From the NCBI GenBank assembly GCA_947683625.1, contig CANTUR010000793.1, forward strand, positions 868,001 through 932,000: a DNA stretch of 64,000 bases. The letters run 5' to 3'. Below are positions 24,805-37,220 of the stretch, piece by piece. Source of the stretch: Mallotus nudiflorus. Taxonomy: Eukaryota; Streptophyta; Magnoliopsida; Malpighiales; Euphorbiaceae. Made by a program: the position numbers and the translations under genes. Position 1 is the stretch's first letter, and every line of letters begins with the position of its first letter. The notes under the pieces are model-generated. The model made no database searches. It was not told where the DNA came from and saw only the letters and a list, made by a program, of their open reading frames with translations.

Positions 24805-25391
24805 AAGGTATATTTTCATTAAGATAACACAATGACTTTAGGAGAGTAAGAAACTTCAATTCCAAGAAAATATTTAAGAATGCCAAGGTTTTTAATAGGA
24901 AACTAAGCTAGTAAATAGGGTTTAAGAGTGTCAAGGTGTTAAGGATTATTTATGGCAATGACAACATCGTCCACGTAAATAAGAATGGTTATGAATAGTC
25001 TTCCCTTACGATATAAGAATAAAGAGTTATGAAATTTTGACTGAATGAAGCTAATGCAAAGTACAATAGTAAAGAATTTTATGAACCATTGCCTAGAAGC
25101 CTACTTTAAGCTGTATGAAGACTTATTAAGGTGATATACACAGTTATCTCTAAAAAGAAATTAGCCAGGTGGTGATCTTATGTCGACTTTTTTGTCTAAG
25201 TCACCATGTATAAATGTATTATGTACATTAAGTTGATGAAGGATCCAATTCTTAGCGGCAACAATAGATAAGAGTGTGTGGACAGTAGTGAGCATTACAA
25301 CTGGTACAAAAGTCTCAATATAATCAAGACCCTCCACTTGAGTGTACCCTTTAGCTATAAAGTCATGCTTTATATATTTTAAGGATGCCAT
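24805..25391 (-). pseudogene. Copia reverse transcriptase remnant
   Basis: Minus-strand RVT_2. It begins DFIAKGYTQVEGLDYIETF (from about 25364), followed by the blocks PVVMLTTVHTLLS and LHQLNVHNTFIHGDLDKKV. The catalytic box ILIYVDDVVIAIN lies near 24990-24955. The strand IFLGIEVSYSPKVI is near 24870-24830, after which the nested solo LTR breaks it. A stop after the PPG block and other changes inactivate it. The relation to copia RT is clear from motif order. Confidence 0.88.
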
Positions 25392-26304
25392 CGTATTGGT
25401 ATTTAATTATATTCACCCATTTGCAACCAATAGCTTTCTTATTTAGAGGCAATTTCGTTAATATACAAGCGTGATTCTTTTCAAGTGCTTTAATTTCACT
25501 ATGCATTACTTCTTATCACTAAGTATCTTTAGAAGCTTTAGATACAGATTTAGGCTAACTATTTTAAGTGATGGCTATAAGATAACAAGTATAGGGTGAG
25601 GAAAATTGAAAATAAAAAAGGTAATGAGATAAATGATAAGAAGTATTTGAGAAAATTACATTAGAATGAGTGTGGGAGAAATCCTAATTATTTCTAGGTA
25701 AATCAATAGAGAAATCCTTAAAATGAGTTAGTAATTTCCTATGGTGAGAGGGATAAATAGATTTAGTAGAAATCATTAGATAAGGTTCAACTATTATTAT
25801 GGTAATAGGTGGTTTGACTATCTCTATGGTGGTAGGAGAAGATGTGTTATTTTTCTCTGAATTCTTAAATTTATGTTCATTGGAATGGTTTGATTCTTAT
25901 ATATCAAGTTCTATTATGGGTAATGGTATAAGTGTAGAAAAGAATGGCTCTTGGGTTTGCAAAGAAGGATGTGATGTGATACAAAAGGGAAAGAAGTTTT
26001 ATAAAACACCACATCACGAGAGACAAAAATATTATGAGTTTACAAGTTATAAACCTTATATCCTTTTTTACTATAAGGATAACACATATATATGCAAGAA
26101 CTGGCAAGCTCACTAAATTTATCTTTAGCTTATGGAATGATGGATACGTAACATAGACAACCAAATACTCAAAGATATGAGTAAGCAGGTTTATAAGAAA
26201 ATAAAATTTCATAAGGATTCTTTCTAGATAGAAGAGGTATAGGGTATACTTGATTGAATAAACTACAGTTAGAATGCACTCACCTAAAATTTAATTAGCA
26301 ATCC
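25392..26304 (-). pseudogene. Copia integrase C-terminus and linker remnant
   Basis: On the minus strand, 26290-26170 keeps the weak block LLIKFW, then YSIKYTLYLFY, matching the usual copia LPIKFWGE region that follows the integrase core. Below it is low-complexity, stop-rich sequence typical of the variable linker between IN and RT, down to the RT start. No plus-strand gene is supported here. Confidence 0.6.
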
Positions 26305-26783
26305 TATAACATTAATTCACTTAGTGAGGTATGATTCCCTTCAATTTTTATTTTTCCTAAAATCTCATAGTTAGTCTAATATTTCTCATCGTCTACGTTG
26401 GGTTTCTTCTTCTCCGGCTATATTATGTAGGTTTATTTAAGATATGTATTATATATACGAATTCTAAAAACCACAGTAGTAGACCATTTGTAAAATTTTT
26501 ATTTGTGAATTGTATTGTGATGAATCTTGTAAATTAGTATTGGTTATTATGTTATGCTCGTAGTAGAGATTGAAAATATACTTTGGGAGTGTTATTCTAT
26601 TCTTTTATAGGTTTTGGAATTGTCCCAGTATAAGGGAAACTCTGCCAGATTTGCATTAGAATTTTAAAGTTAGTTAATTTTTTTATATGAAAAAAATTTC
26701 TCAAGCTTAATATGGGTTTTGGAAGCTTTATGCTTTCTTATTTCCTATTTTCGGTCATGTGCCTTGGGGTTTAGGTCATGACA
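26305..26783 (+). repeat. Tekay-like LTR 3' fragment inside the copia element
   Basis: The order of landmarks matches the last part of the long LTRs: AATTCACTTAGTGAGG near 26314, a CTTCTTCTCCGGCT block near 26407, CACAGTAGTAG near 26473, and the end GGTCATGACA (26774-26783). About 480 bp are present against about 3.2 kb for a full LTR, with rearranged order in its middle. Copia sequence flanks both sides. AATCC (26300-26304) and AATCT (26784-26788) may be a one-mismatch TSD. Confidence 0.7.
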
Positions 26784-26789
26784 AATCTA

Positions 26790-27550
26790 GCTTGAAATCT
26801 TAAAGCTCGTGCAACTTTAAGAATATGTCTATACTTGCATTTAACAACCCTTTGGTGAGGTGTAAAGAAACATGAGAATTAATTAAGAATTCCATTTTGT
26901 TGACAAAACTATTGGAACTTATGCATAATAAACTCGGTGCCATTGTCACTTTAGATCTTTTTAACATCACACTGAAAATTATCTATGTACCATAGCAATA
27001 AAAGAGGTTAATAAATGGTGAACCTTAATTCTACTTTTTATTAAATAAACTGATGTGGATCTAGTGAAATCATCAACAATGCTCAGTGGGATAAGAAACT
27101 AAAAAATCATAATGGATTAATTCAAAAGCAATTTTGGTTTTATTAGAACTAGTAAGAAAAGGGTGACGAACTTCTTTAGCATGATGACAAGCGTCATAAC
27201 AATTATTAAAACTTTTCACACTATAAAAGTTTATGTTATCAATAAATTTCAATTTATCAAAAGATAAATGACAAAGTCTTTTGTGCCATAACATAACACC
27301 ATTATCATGAACATTATTTGCTGAAGCTAAGGATATATGAATTCCCCAAAAATAATAAAGATCATCCTTGAGTTAACTGATGCCAATTAGTTTCCTCGTG
27401 GCTAGGTCCCGTAAAACATAAAATGAGGGAAAAATGAGCAACATAGTTTAAAAAATTAGCTAATTTACTTATGTAAATAAGATTACAAGAAAAATAAGGT
27501 ATATAAAGGACATGATTTAGTTTGACATAAATTATTAATGAAAACATCAT
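26790..27550 (-). pseudogene. Copia GAG-pre-integrase and integrase remnant
   Basis: The minus-strand order is: NHVLYIPYFSCNLIYISKLA (about 27515-27456) from the protease-end/GAG-pre-integrase linker, then MLWHKRLCHLSFDKLKFI (from 27294) with the zinc-finger histidines and CYDACHHAK carrying its cysteines, then FELIHYDF, the core entry. The core strand SDNGTEF is near 26955-26930 and RHILKVARALRFQAR-like residues near 26860-26790 close the core. Stops are frequent. Together they form one dead integrase reading towards lower coordinates. Confidence 0.85.
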
Positions 27551-27599
27551 ATGGTATTTGGCTTATACAAAGGAACCATTCAAAATTTTAACTGGTGAA

Positions 27600-28690
27600 T
27601 CAAACTTAATATTTTTAACAACATGCGTGATACTCTTTTAGTAAGTCATTTAATCAGAAGCACTAGAACCAAAAATTCAATCAATTTTATCATTGGGTAG
27701 AAAAACTGCCTTCTAGCAAAATTCATTGCATGATTGACATCATGTGCCTTCTTTAGGTTTAAAAGAGATATAAGTTAAGTGTATTGTTCCGTAGAAAGAC
27801 CATTTTGGTGAGATGGTGGAGTGATCTGTTGTTTCAATGATTTGCGCTTGATTTGCAACCTTTTCTCATGTTGATTTGGATTTATTCTTTCCCTACTAGT
27901 TAGGATAACTATGTAATTCAAAGTTTGTGTCCCCTGTGTGCTTAGTTTTCTTGCAATAGCCACAACACAGTTTGGAAGTATTATGATTTCTTGTTGTAAG
28001 TGAACCAGCCTACTTTGAAGCCTTTATTAATATGGCAAATGCAATAGCTTTAACAACAGTTATAGTATTCCTTAATATTATAACTTACTGTTGTCTTTCT
28101 TCTTCTGAGATATGAGCATACGCCCATGCTAAAGAAGGTAATGGATCCAAATTTAGAATTTGGGAATGCACTACACAATATTCTTTAGTCAAACCTATTT
28201 AAAAATTTATGAACCTTCTACTTTTCTTTCTCAGTTGCAATAACTTTAGCTACTCTATATATGTATGGTGGGATTTAATAATAGGCATTGCCTTCATCTT
28301 AAAGTCCCCTTAGTTTTGTGTAATATACTAATATTGACATATCTCTTTGTTGTGTATTCATAATCTCCATTGATACACACATAGAGTATTGCCCTATGAG
28401 AGGCATTCTTCCAAGCCAATCTATATCTCCCTTACGATTTCAAAATATGCAATGTTGTTATTATGAGATGGGTGAAGCGAGTTGAATATCCAAGAAATAA
28501 CCATGAAATTTTTTTTTACCCATATAGCAGCATACAATGAATTAGGATTTAGGTGAGGTGAACTCCCATCAATAAAGCTAAATTTATTTTTGGCTAGTAG
28601 TGCATTTGTCATGGCTCTTCACCATGTTGGATAATTTTCTTCCTTAGTGAGTGTAACGTGTAGGGAGAAGATAAATCACATGTGTTTTAG
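27600..28690 (-). pseudogene. Copia gag remnant
   Basis: Minus strand, next to the PBS. The block MTNALLAKNKFSFIDGSSPH (from 28612) and MVISWIFNSLHPS resemble the UBN2-type copia gag start. The rest, down to about 27600, is too decayed for certain domain calls. Position between PBS and integrase supports gag. Confidence 0.7.
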
Positions 28691-28784
28691 TTATAGTTTG
28701 CATTTGTTAATTTGATGTTCTCAATGTAGAGGTTTGGCTGGTTTCTTTGACCATTGGTAAAGAAAAGAAAGCCCTACCTGTCTT

Positions 28785-28796
28785 GCTTTAATACCA
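28785..28796 (-). promoter_or_regulatory. Primer-binding site of the copia element
   Basis: On the minus strand it reads TGGTATTAAAGC, two changes from the Met-type PBS TGGTATCAGAGC, right after the LTR end CCCA. Confidence 0.8.
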
Positions 28797-28960
28797 TGGG
28801 AATTTTGTATCAGCTACACTTATTGATTTTATTGATATAAAGAGTTCATAAGGGTTTTTTACCAATTGAAGAGAAATCTAATATAAAAGGAAATACTATA
28901 CAAAAAGGGAAGTCAAAATCAACATAGTAATAAACAAAAAATCTCAATTGTCTAATAACA
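28797..28960 (-). repeat. 5' LTR of the copia element
   Basis: On the minus strand it starts TGTTATTAGACAATTGAGA and ends TTCCCA. It is the partner of 22687-22856. Confidence 0.85.
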
Positions 28961-29091
28961 ATTTATTGATAATGGGTCACAAACACCTACAATAAATATG
29001 ACGAGTCTCTATCTTAAGTTTGTAAGTGGCAAGAAAAAGTATGGGATTGGATCACGTTTATACTCTTTACCCTAGATCCTTTGGCAGTATT

Positions 29092-31812
29092 TGTTATGAC
29101 TCGAAATTTTCATATTAATTATAAAATTAAATTATGAGATATGCAATGTTAATAAATATTTTTATTAATGATTATTTTAATATTTTAATTTTATTATTAT
29201 TCTAATTATTTATTTTAGTAAATTTCAGCATTTGGTTATTTATGAGATTAAATGTTATTTCAAAAGTTATTATTAATTGGTAATTATTGTTAAATTAAAA
29301 ATTTAAGTTAAAATTTATTGTTATATTATTTAGTATTGTTAATATTAATTGTGTAAATTATTTAATTGTATACTTATATATGTGGGTAAAGATTTAATTT
29401 GGGAGTTTAAATATTATATTATATTATATCATTATAATGTTATTAGTATTATTTAAAAAAAGTTAAAGTTAAAAAAAAAGTCGGGCATCAGTACACTTCA
29501 CCATTTTTTTTCTTTTCTTTCTTTTTCCTACCGTTACTTTCCTTCTTCCTGCGTTAAAGACCAAAACGCACGACCACCATAGCAAAATCGAACCACCACA
29601 CCACCACCTCAGCTCACTAGACCGCCACCATCTCCAGCACCAGGCCGTCAGAATCTGAGCAGCATCAGCAACAGTGGAAGACAGCACTATACATGAATAG
29701 TGCAATCCGATCGCCAGTGAGGAAACCAATTGAGTTTAGGCTTGTTTTGAAGCTCACGCTACGAGCTTCGATAATACGTAGTTAGTTTCGAGTGGATCGA
29801 CCGGTAAGGACTCTAAAAACTCAATTTTATATTTATTTTAATATGTTTAATTTGATTTTTCTCATTGAAAATAATTTTATTTGAAGTTGTGGTATTTAGA
29901 TTAGTTGTTATTTGAGCCAAGATCTACTCAAATATTATTTTTATTTATTTTTTTGAAATTATTTAAAAATACATATTTTTGGGTTCATTACTTTTCACAC
30001 AGTCCTAGGTCCGAAATTTTTATTAAATTCTATATATTATTTAGAGCAAGTTTCATGGAGGAAGTTTATTTAAATTATGTACCAAATTTTTATTACGAAT
30101 TTTTGAATGATTATGTAAAAAATAGAATTTTGGAGAAATTAATATAAATAAGTAATTTTTATGTTTTAATTGAAATTATTGATAATTAATAGGTTTCAGA
30201 TAGTTTTTGAGTGATAAGTGGCATTAAAATAATTTTTATAAATTAATTACTATTTTTTCAGCTAATAAATAATAATTTTTGAAAATATATTCGAATAATA
30301 ATTTTAATTATTATTTTTAAGCTTAAATAAGTTTTTAGGTATTTTCATTATACAATTGAGTATTTTAACTAATAATTGGTAAGTTATGTTAATTAATTTT
30401 AAAAATTTGAATATTGGTTTATTAATATTATTTAATTGTAAATTGGATTATGTAGAAGTGAATTTTTTTGTGCAGGATCGACTCTACTTTTAGTAGAAAG
30501 ATGTATGTTTTCCAAGGAAAACTTTATCAAATTTTTGGTAGATTTCTCGTAAAATGTGACAATCGGTCTGAGTCTAGTTTTGAAATTTACCCTAGTCGTG
30601 TCTAGATCAAGTCATTCTTAGAATTCTAGAATTATTAAATTAGGAATTTATTTCTAATAAGTATTATTATTACTATTATTTTCTTTAGCTATGCCGAGAC
30701 CGAGACCTTCAAAACCAGACCAGTTAGGTTACTCTCGTGGAGCACACTTAATCTATGAGTTATCATTATATATATGCATTGCATGTAAAATAAACATTTA
30801 TGAGCATCCATATTTTAATAATGTAAATATAAGTATGATTTATTTTATTAAATGTTTATACCTATGCTTTAGTATATAATTGGTATATATTTTATATATT
30901 GCCTTGAAAATGGATGTTACCATGTTTAAATTATGCATTTCATTACTTTTAATAATAGTAAGTATGATTTGGAGGATAGTTATTGAACGTGCCACCTAGT
31001 GGGCTATGCTAGGACTGTTGCGCAATGGTACGGTAGATTTTAGGCTGAGAATCTGATTATTTGATTATGAAATTGAATATTAAGATTAATGGTTATTGAA
31101 AAGGGTGGTTGTGGATCCTTGGTTAACCTAGTGTACTCGGAGCTAGTTTACTACCTTGAGTTAGATAAATAAATATTTGGAGTTATGCATAAGCTGGTTG
31201 GTTATTAGTTATATGATCGAGGTTGCGGACTATTTAGGGTTTTGCTCTGATCCTCTACCTAAAAATTTTTCCATATTTATTATTGAATTGAAAAAAAGAT
31301 TTTTGGTATGTGTATGAAATGCATGTATATCAGATTATATAAATATAAATATATTATTATAATGATGCCTGAATGCTTGTATTTTATAGTACATGTATAT
31401 ATATAATAATAATTCACTTAGTGAGGTCTGACCCCCCTTAATATTTTTTTCAAGACATTCTACTTCATCAAACCTCAATAGTAGACCCCTTTGCTGGTCT
31501 TCTTCAACCCTAGCTATTTTATATAATTTTTATATCTAAACTCTTATTTGTACTCTAGTAGTTGTAGTAGTAGTATTTGAGTGATGTAGTGTTTAACATT
31601 GTTTTATAATTGAGATTTGTGTTTGAAGAATAATGCATGTTATATTTTAATATATGCTATGAGAATTCCTTTAATATTATTTTAAGTTTTAAATTCTTTG
31701 ATATATATTATATTTCCGCATGCTTTTATTTTTTAAGGCTTGCTACGAGTTTAGTTTTATAGTAATTCCCGTTCCCTAGTGCTGGTTATGGCTTCCGGGT
31801 TGGGTCATGACA
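29092..31812 (+). mobile_element. Solo LTR of a diverged Tekay-family element
   Basis: A 2721-bp LTR, TGTTATGACTC to GGTCATGACA, with perfect TSD GTATT (29087-29091 and 31813-31817). It is colinear with the other long LTRs: donor CCGGTAAGG at 29803, acceptor TTTGTGCAG before 30476, hairpin 30483-30497, exon-like block from 30689, CCTAGTG-type hairpin 30995-31013, TTCACTTAGTGAGGTCTGACC near 31412, and the final GGCTTGCTACGAG block. It is the most diverged copy. The donor after the third block is changed (ATGAGT at 30755). Confidence 0.9.
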
Positions 31813-31817
31813 GTATT

Positions 31818-32301
31818 GGCACATTGGCACTTTGCATTGCCTTACCATCTGATGATTGTGTACTTTATATAGTTCAATGGCAACTAGAGGAGGAGTTGAC
31901 TTAGATGCTTGAACATGAGCAGGAGCGAGAGGAGCAATATGAAAGGAGGTTAAGCATGAGCAAGTCACTAAACAGTACAAGTAGCTTGAGTAGGAGCAGG
32001 AGGCTATACACTGTATGCAATGAAAGTGGAGGATGATGATGGGGCATTTACAGGTTAGCCTTCCTCTCGATGGAGCATCATAATTTTATGCCTAGTAGAT
32101 GATCCAATAGGTAACGATCCTTCTTTGACTGATCCACCAGATCCGTGATACATTAGTGATTATGTAGTTTTTTTAACTATCTCTTAATCATGTACTTATA
32201 ACAATGTATAATAACATTTTTCAATAGTAATGTACAAATTCTTCGCTAAATCTTGAAATATAATTTTTTGTAGTTATTAGATGATAAATGAAAAAGAAAG
32301 A

Positions 32302-32347
<46 letters not shown>

Positions 32348-32352
32348 ACGCG
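31818..32352 (+). pseudogene. Probable En/Spm-type transposase tail, copy 1
   Basis: In one plus frame it reads short acidic and glutamine-rich pieces (EHEQERERA, EQEAIHCMQ) followed by a Met-rich stretch and SLPLDGAS, then dispersed proline and aspartate codons. The pattern of a charged coiled coil and then a Met/Pro-rich end is like the C-terminus of plant CACTA (Ptta/En/Spm) transposases. It is broken by stops and ends in an AT tract (32304-32344). The assignment rests on composition and order and is uncertain. Confidence 0.45.
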
Positions 32353-32731
32353 AGTAAGAGCGAGAGGAGCAATATAAAAGGAGGTTGAGCATGAGCAAGT
32401 CACTACATAGTACAAGTAGCTTGAGCAGGACTAGGAGGCTATACACTGTATGCAGTGAAAGTGGAGGATGATGATGGGGCATTTACAGGTTGGCTTTCCT
32501 CTCGATAGAGCATCATAATTTAGTGCTTAGTAGATGATCCAATAGGTAATGACCTCCTTTAACTGATCCACCAAATATGTGATACATTAGTATGTAGTTT
32601 TTTAACTATCTCTTGATCATGTATTTATAGCAATGTATAATAACATTTTTCGATAGTAATGTACAAATTCTTCGCTAAATCTTAAAATATAATTTTTTGG
32701 AGTTATTAGATGATAAATGAAAAAGAAAGAC

Positions 32732-32823
<92 letters not shown>

Positions 32824-32835
32824 ATATATATATAT
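32353..32835 (+). repeat. Second tandem copy of the transposase-tail segment with a long AT tract
   Basis: It repeats 31918-32344 at a spacing of 435 bp (GCGAGAGGAGCAATAT, GAAAGTGGAGGATGATGATGG and the end GATGAATGAAAAAGAAAGACTAAT-like block). Its AT run (32735-32835) is about 100 bp, against about 41 bp in the first copy. Confidence 0.85.
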
Positions 32836-32849
32836 TGGGTCGACATTGT

Positions 32850-35117
32850 TGTAATCCTTCATGGTTTGGGTTATTTCCAAATGGGTAAGTTCAACATTTA
32901 GTTTCCTCTTTATTTGATCATGCTCCAATTTTAGTCAAGTTTAAAGTTTCCTCTATGCGTCCATGTTGCACATCCAAAATATTTTAATTTGAGGTTGTTT
33001 TACTTTTTCATGATGATTATGAGACTATTATTTATGATAAGTGGACTGTGGAAGTGAATGCTTACAACTCATTAGCTTTTCAAACTAAAATTTAATGATG
33101 TTCCACAGTTCTTTCATAGTGGAATCAAATAACATTTGGTAACTTGTAATCTCAAGGTAAGAATATCCAAAATTAGCTTCAAAATTATGATAACATGTTT
33201 CTTAGCAAGGTGAGTTAGGGCAAAAGCGAAAACTTAAGCATAAACTAGATGCTCTGTTAGCACTTAAAGAAACTATATGGTATTAACACTGTCAAGCTTT
33301 ATAGTTAGTAAAAGGAGATCATAATTCAAAATTTTTTATAAAAGAAAAGCTTTAAATATTTTGTTATATCAAATAATTTAAGAAATATAGATAGTGAATG
33401 GACAACTAATGAATAGACTGTATTAAATATTTCTTTACCATTCATAGATGTTTTCACCATTACTCCTCCACTAGCTATGGATAAGCCTTTAGGTTATCTT
33501 AAAGCAAAATTATGTGAAGCAAACATTAACATGCTTATTGCCTTATTTACTCTAAATGATATTACTTTTGCTTTAAAACATATGAATCAACTTAAAGCTC
33601 TAAAACTTAATGGAATGCCTGCTCTCTTGTTCTTAAAATTTTGGCACATTGTTGGTATATATATTCTTAATGTTGTTTTATCTTTCCCTAATACAGTGTT
33701 GTGCCCCATTCTTTTAATAATATTTATATCATTTAATTTCAAAAAAGAAGAATTCTAGTACTATACAAGATTTTTACCTGATTTCTCTTTGTAATGGTAT
33801 CCACAAAATCATGACTAAAGTTCTTGTAAATTGGCTAAAACTTATTATTCTTTATATTATTCATAAAACCCAAATTGCTTTTGTTAAGGGCATTCAAATT
33901 TTTTACGATGCTCTTTTAGCCTTTGAGATATTCCATTATATGAAGTAGAAATTTAAAGGATCTCCTAGTTATATAGCATTAAAATTAGACATTAACAAGC
34001 ATACAATAGAGTGGAATGGGAATTCATTCTTGAAATCATATGTAAGGTGCATTTCCTCTATTTTTCATAATACTTATTACTACTTGTATGAATTTTTTCT
34101 CTTATTCCTTTATTGTGAGTAGGCAACCTAATACTATGCATGACAACTATAAAGGGAATGGAAAGGAAGGTTTTATTAAGAGATTGGAAGGGAGGGGAAG
34201 GATAGGAAATAAAACTATAGATTTTATTGTGTTTGCTAACACTTCATAAATATGAAAATGCCTCAAGCCAACACCTGAATTTAGTAAAATCTAAATTCTT
34301 TTCAATAAGAGTACTTTTGATTTGCTTCAATAAATATTACATCGATGGTAGGGATAAGAGCTATTGATAGATTTTCCAATTATCTTAGAGTTTTATGTCT
34401 AATTGGTCATTCAAAAAAGTAATTTTTTCTTACATTAAGGAGTGTATTTAAAGAAAACTATAAAGATGAAATGAGAGCTAATGAGGGAGTAGTCAAGTGA
34501 TAACTCATCTCCAAAGACATCCTAAGGTGTAGGGTTTGAATCATGCCATCATCAATTTAAAAAGGAAGGGTTGCCCATATTGTGGAGTCTATTGATTCCT
34601 AGATCATATGACCTTTTAATTGAAAGGAGAAATTCCTATCACAAGTTAGAAGGAGATTTTAATTGAGGTTTTAATACAAAGTATTCCTAATCATATAGTG
34701 AGTTATTTTAATCTTTAAAGTTCCTTTTATAATGAGCTTTAATGCATAAGGATGAGGTTTTTATAAGGAAATAACTCTAATCATGGCAAAATCCATTAGG
34801 TGAATTGGTGTAAGTTGTATGTGTTAAAATGGGATGATGGGTTAGGATTTTGTTATTTTAAGGGTTATAATATTGCGTTGCTTTTGAAGTAGGCTTGGAG
34901 GTTTGTCTTTGACCATTCTTCATTATATGCTCTAGTTATTAAATCCAAATATCTTTTCACATATGAATTTTTCCAAGCTTGGGCTAGCCATAAAGCGGGT
35001 TACACTTGGTGTAGCATATTGGAATCTCTTCTATTGAAGATGATGTTATGTGGAAAATTAAAGACAATCATGTGATTCAAATTTGGATTGATTCTAGGTT
35101 ATTTACCATCTTGTTAT
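32850..35117 (+). pseudogene. L1-like LINE, 5' part (endonuclease end and reverse transcriptase)
   Basis: A decayed non-LTR retrotransposon. Near 32915-33050 it reads DHAPILVKFK, then RPCCTSKIF and HDDYETIIYDKW, the end of the endonuclease and linker. At 33480-33690 the RT entry reads FTLNDITFALKHMNQLKALK, then NGMPALLFLKFWHIVG. The blocks DFxPISLCN and KIMTKVLVNWLK are near 33770-33830, and LKLDINKAYNRVEWEF near 33983-34025. After the RT, residues like ENASSQHLNLVKSKF (about 34258) and IPNHIVSYFNL (about 34680) follow, then a zf-RVT-like part with GLGFCYFKGYNIALLLK and YTWCSILESLLL up to 35115. Stops and frameshifts are many. It is cut at 35122 by an LTR insertion. Confidence 0.88.
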
Positions 35118-35149
35118 ATCCTTGTGGGTGCATTCATTCTTTTCTGTGG

Positions 35150-36030
35150 GTCATAACAGGATAGGATCAGTGCGATGTCAGGGCACACATGCTAAGGTGA
35201 CCATCTACTGGATGTTATTAATATAGGAGGGTTTGCCTGAATAGGCTTTGTAGATTGGAGTCACCATCTGACTTTTGTTAGGAAAAGTGAATTAAAAACT
35301 TACTTTCCTAACTAGAGATTCCAAGTTCGAGGGGTAGGTTACTTATCCTGTTTCTTATTACACATTACTTAATTACTCATTCTTTCACCCTAGTTTTGGT
35401 TCAATGATGCATTTACCACATTTGATTGTTAGTCAATTAAAATTGCATAGGAAATGAATGCGGGATTATTGGACTTGGCGCACATACATCACAAACTAAG
35501 CAAATAAATAAGCATTCATCAATCACATCAATTAAGCAAATAATAATACAAACAAGTAAGCAAGTAGCACACAAACATACAAGAAATAATGAACAAAATA
35601 AACACACAAATAAACAAAACAAAAATGGGGAAAGGGATTAAGGATTACAACCCTTGGAAAAAAGTCTATTCTAATAAATACATTTAAAATAGAAAATAAA
35701 AGGAAAATCAGGATTAATGATTACATTGCCTTGAAAACTCCCTATTCTATTAATTACATCAAAATGAAAAATAAAAATAAAAAGGAAAATCTTATTCTAA
35801 TAAACCTGCAAAACAAAAGTTAGCTTTCACGCACATGCAAGTACACATCATATTTAAAAGCAATTTTACATACTTCGTTATCCAAAATAAAGCAATCGAA
35901 ATAAGCAGAAATAATTAAATAAATAAGCAAACAAGGATGCTAATGGAGATGCATGATGCATGGGTCTAAAAATTAGGTATTTTGTCATTTTTACTATATA
36001 AAAAAAAGAGTTTTGTGACAACGAGAGTAT
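35150..36030. other. Non-coding part of the nested element
   Basis: No gene. It contains a sequence TGGAGTCACCATCTGACTTT near 35256 that resembles a common segment close to gypsy LTR ends. From 35430 the DNA is an A-rich, plus-strand polypurine-like field. Confidence 0.5.
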
Positions 36031-36039
36031 GAAGGCATT

Positions 36040-37220
36040 AAAATGGAGGGATAAAAAGTGATGAAATTAGTAAAATAATAAAAATAGCAAAGATAATAAA
36101 AATTTCATCCTCATTATAAAAACTGGGGATTTTATGATAAAAATGAAAGAGAATTAAAATAAAAGAATAAAAATGACAAGAGTAACGAAAATAATAAAAG
36201 AAATGCAATCAGTATAATAAAAAATACAATTAAAAAAATAAAAGTGATAAAAATGCAATAGAAATAGTAAAAGTGATAAAAATGCAATAAAGATATGAAC
36301 TTTATAATAAAATTAAAAAAAAAAAAAAAGCAAATTCATCAAAAAGGAAAAATGAAAATGGCAAAAATAATAAAGATACAATAAAAATAATAAAGTGATA
36401 AAAATGTCATTTTTACCATAAAAATATGAACTTCATGATAAAAATAACAAATTCATGAAAGGAGCAACCAAAAAAAATGAGGATGCAAATAAAATAATAG
36501 AAATGATAACAATGTTATTTTTACCATAAAAATGTGAACCATATGATAAAAATAAAAAAAAAATTATCGAAAAAATGCAATAAAAATAATAAAAGTGCAA
36601 TTAATATAATAGAAATGATAAAAATATTATTTTTACCATAAAAATGTGAACTTTATGATAAAAATTAAAAAAAATTATCAAAAAAAGGGCAATAAAAATA
36701 ATAAAAGTGCAATTAATATAATAAAAATGATAAAAATGCAATTTTTTACCATAAAAATGTAAACTTTATAATAAAAAATAGTAAATTATCAAGAAAGAAA
36801 ATATAAATAACAAAAATAATAAAAATACAATTAATATAATAAAAATAATAAAAATACAATTTTTACCATAAAAATACGAACTTTATGATAAAAATAGCAA
36901 TTTTATCACGAAAGAAAATAAAAATAACAAAAATAATAAAAATGCAATCTTTACCATAAAAATATTAACTTTATGATAAAAATAGCAAATTTATCAAAAA
37001 AGAAAATAAAAATAACAAAAATAATAAAAAATGCACATAAAATAATAAAAATGATAAAATTGCTATTTTTACCATAAAAATGTGAAATTTATGATAAAAA
37101 TAACAAATTCATAAAAAAAAAAGGCAACAAAACTAATAAAAATGATATTTTTACTATAAAAATGTGAACTTTATGATAAAAATAACAATTTTATAAAACA
37201 AAAGGCAATAAAAATAATAA
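36040..37220. repeat. A-rich degenerate minisatellite
   Basis: A core like CCATAAAAATGTGAACTT followed by TATGATAAAAAT recurs at about 36416, 36518, 36637, 36749, 36866, 36954, 37071 and 37155, with spacings of roughly 84-119 bp. Between the cores are AATAAAAATGATAAAAATGC-type runs. The plus strand is almost free of C and of GC pairs, so the whole tract is strongly strand-biased in base composition. Confidence 0.85.

Larger units (their letters stand above)
22687..28960 (-). mobile_element. Old Ty1/copia element with nested insertions
   Basis: A minus-strand copia retrotransposon with short LTRs (22687-22856 and 28797-28960). It has a Met-type PBS (28785-28796), gag, GAG-pre-integrase, integrase, RT, RNase H and a purine tract beside the 3' LTR. 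Order on the minus strand is gag, PR, IN, RT, RH, which defines Ty1/copia. The two LTRs look only about 80 percent alike and every domain has stops, so it is old. It was later hit by a solo LTR (23612-24799) and carries a Tekay-like LTR piece (26305-26783). No matching TSD is seen (GATTA on the left, ATTTA on the right). Confidence 0.88.

Noticed and set aside
25799..26212. Overlapping plus and minus frames of about 100 codons
   Set aside because: They lie in the variable linker of the copia pol; the minus frame matches only weak integrase remnants and the plus frame nothing.
32710..32901. Ile/Tyr repeat frame
   Set aside because: Translated AT microsatellite.
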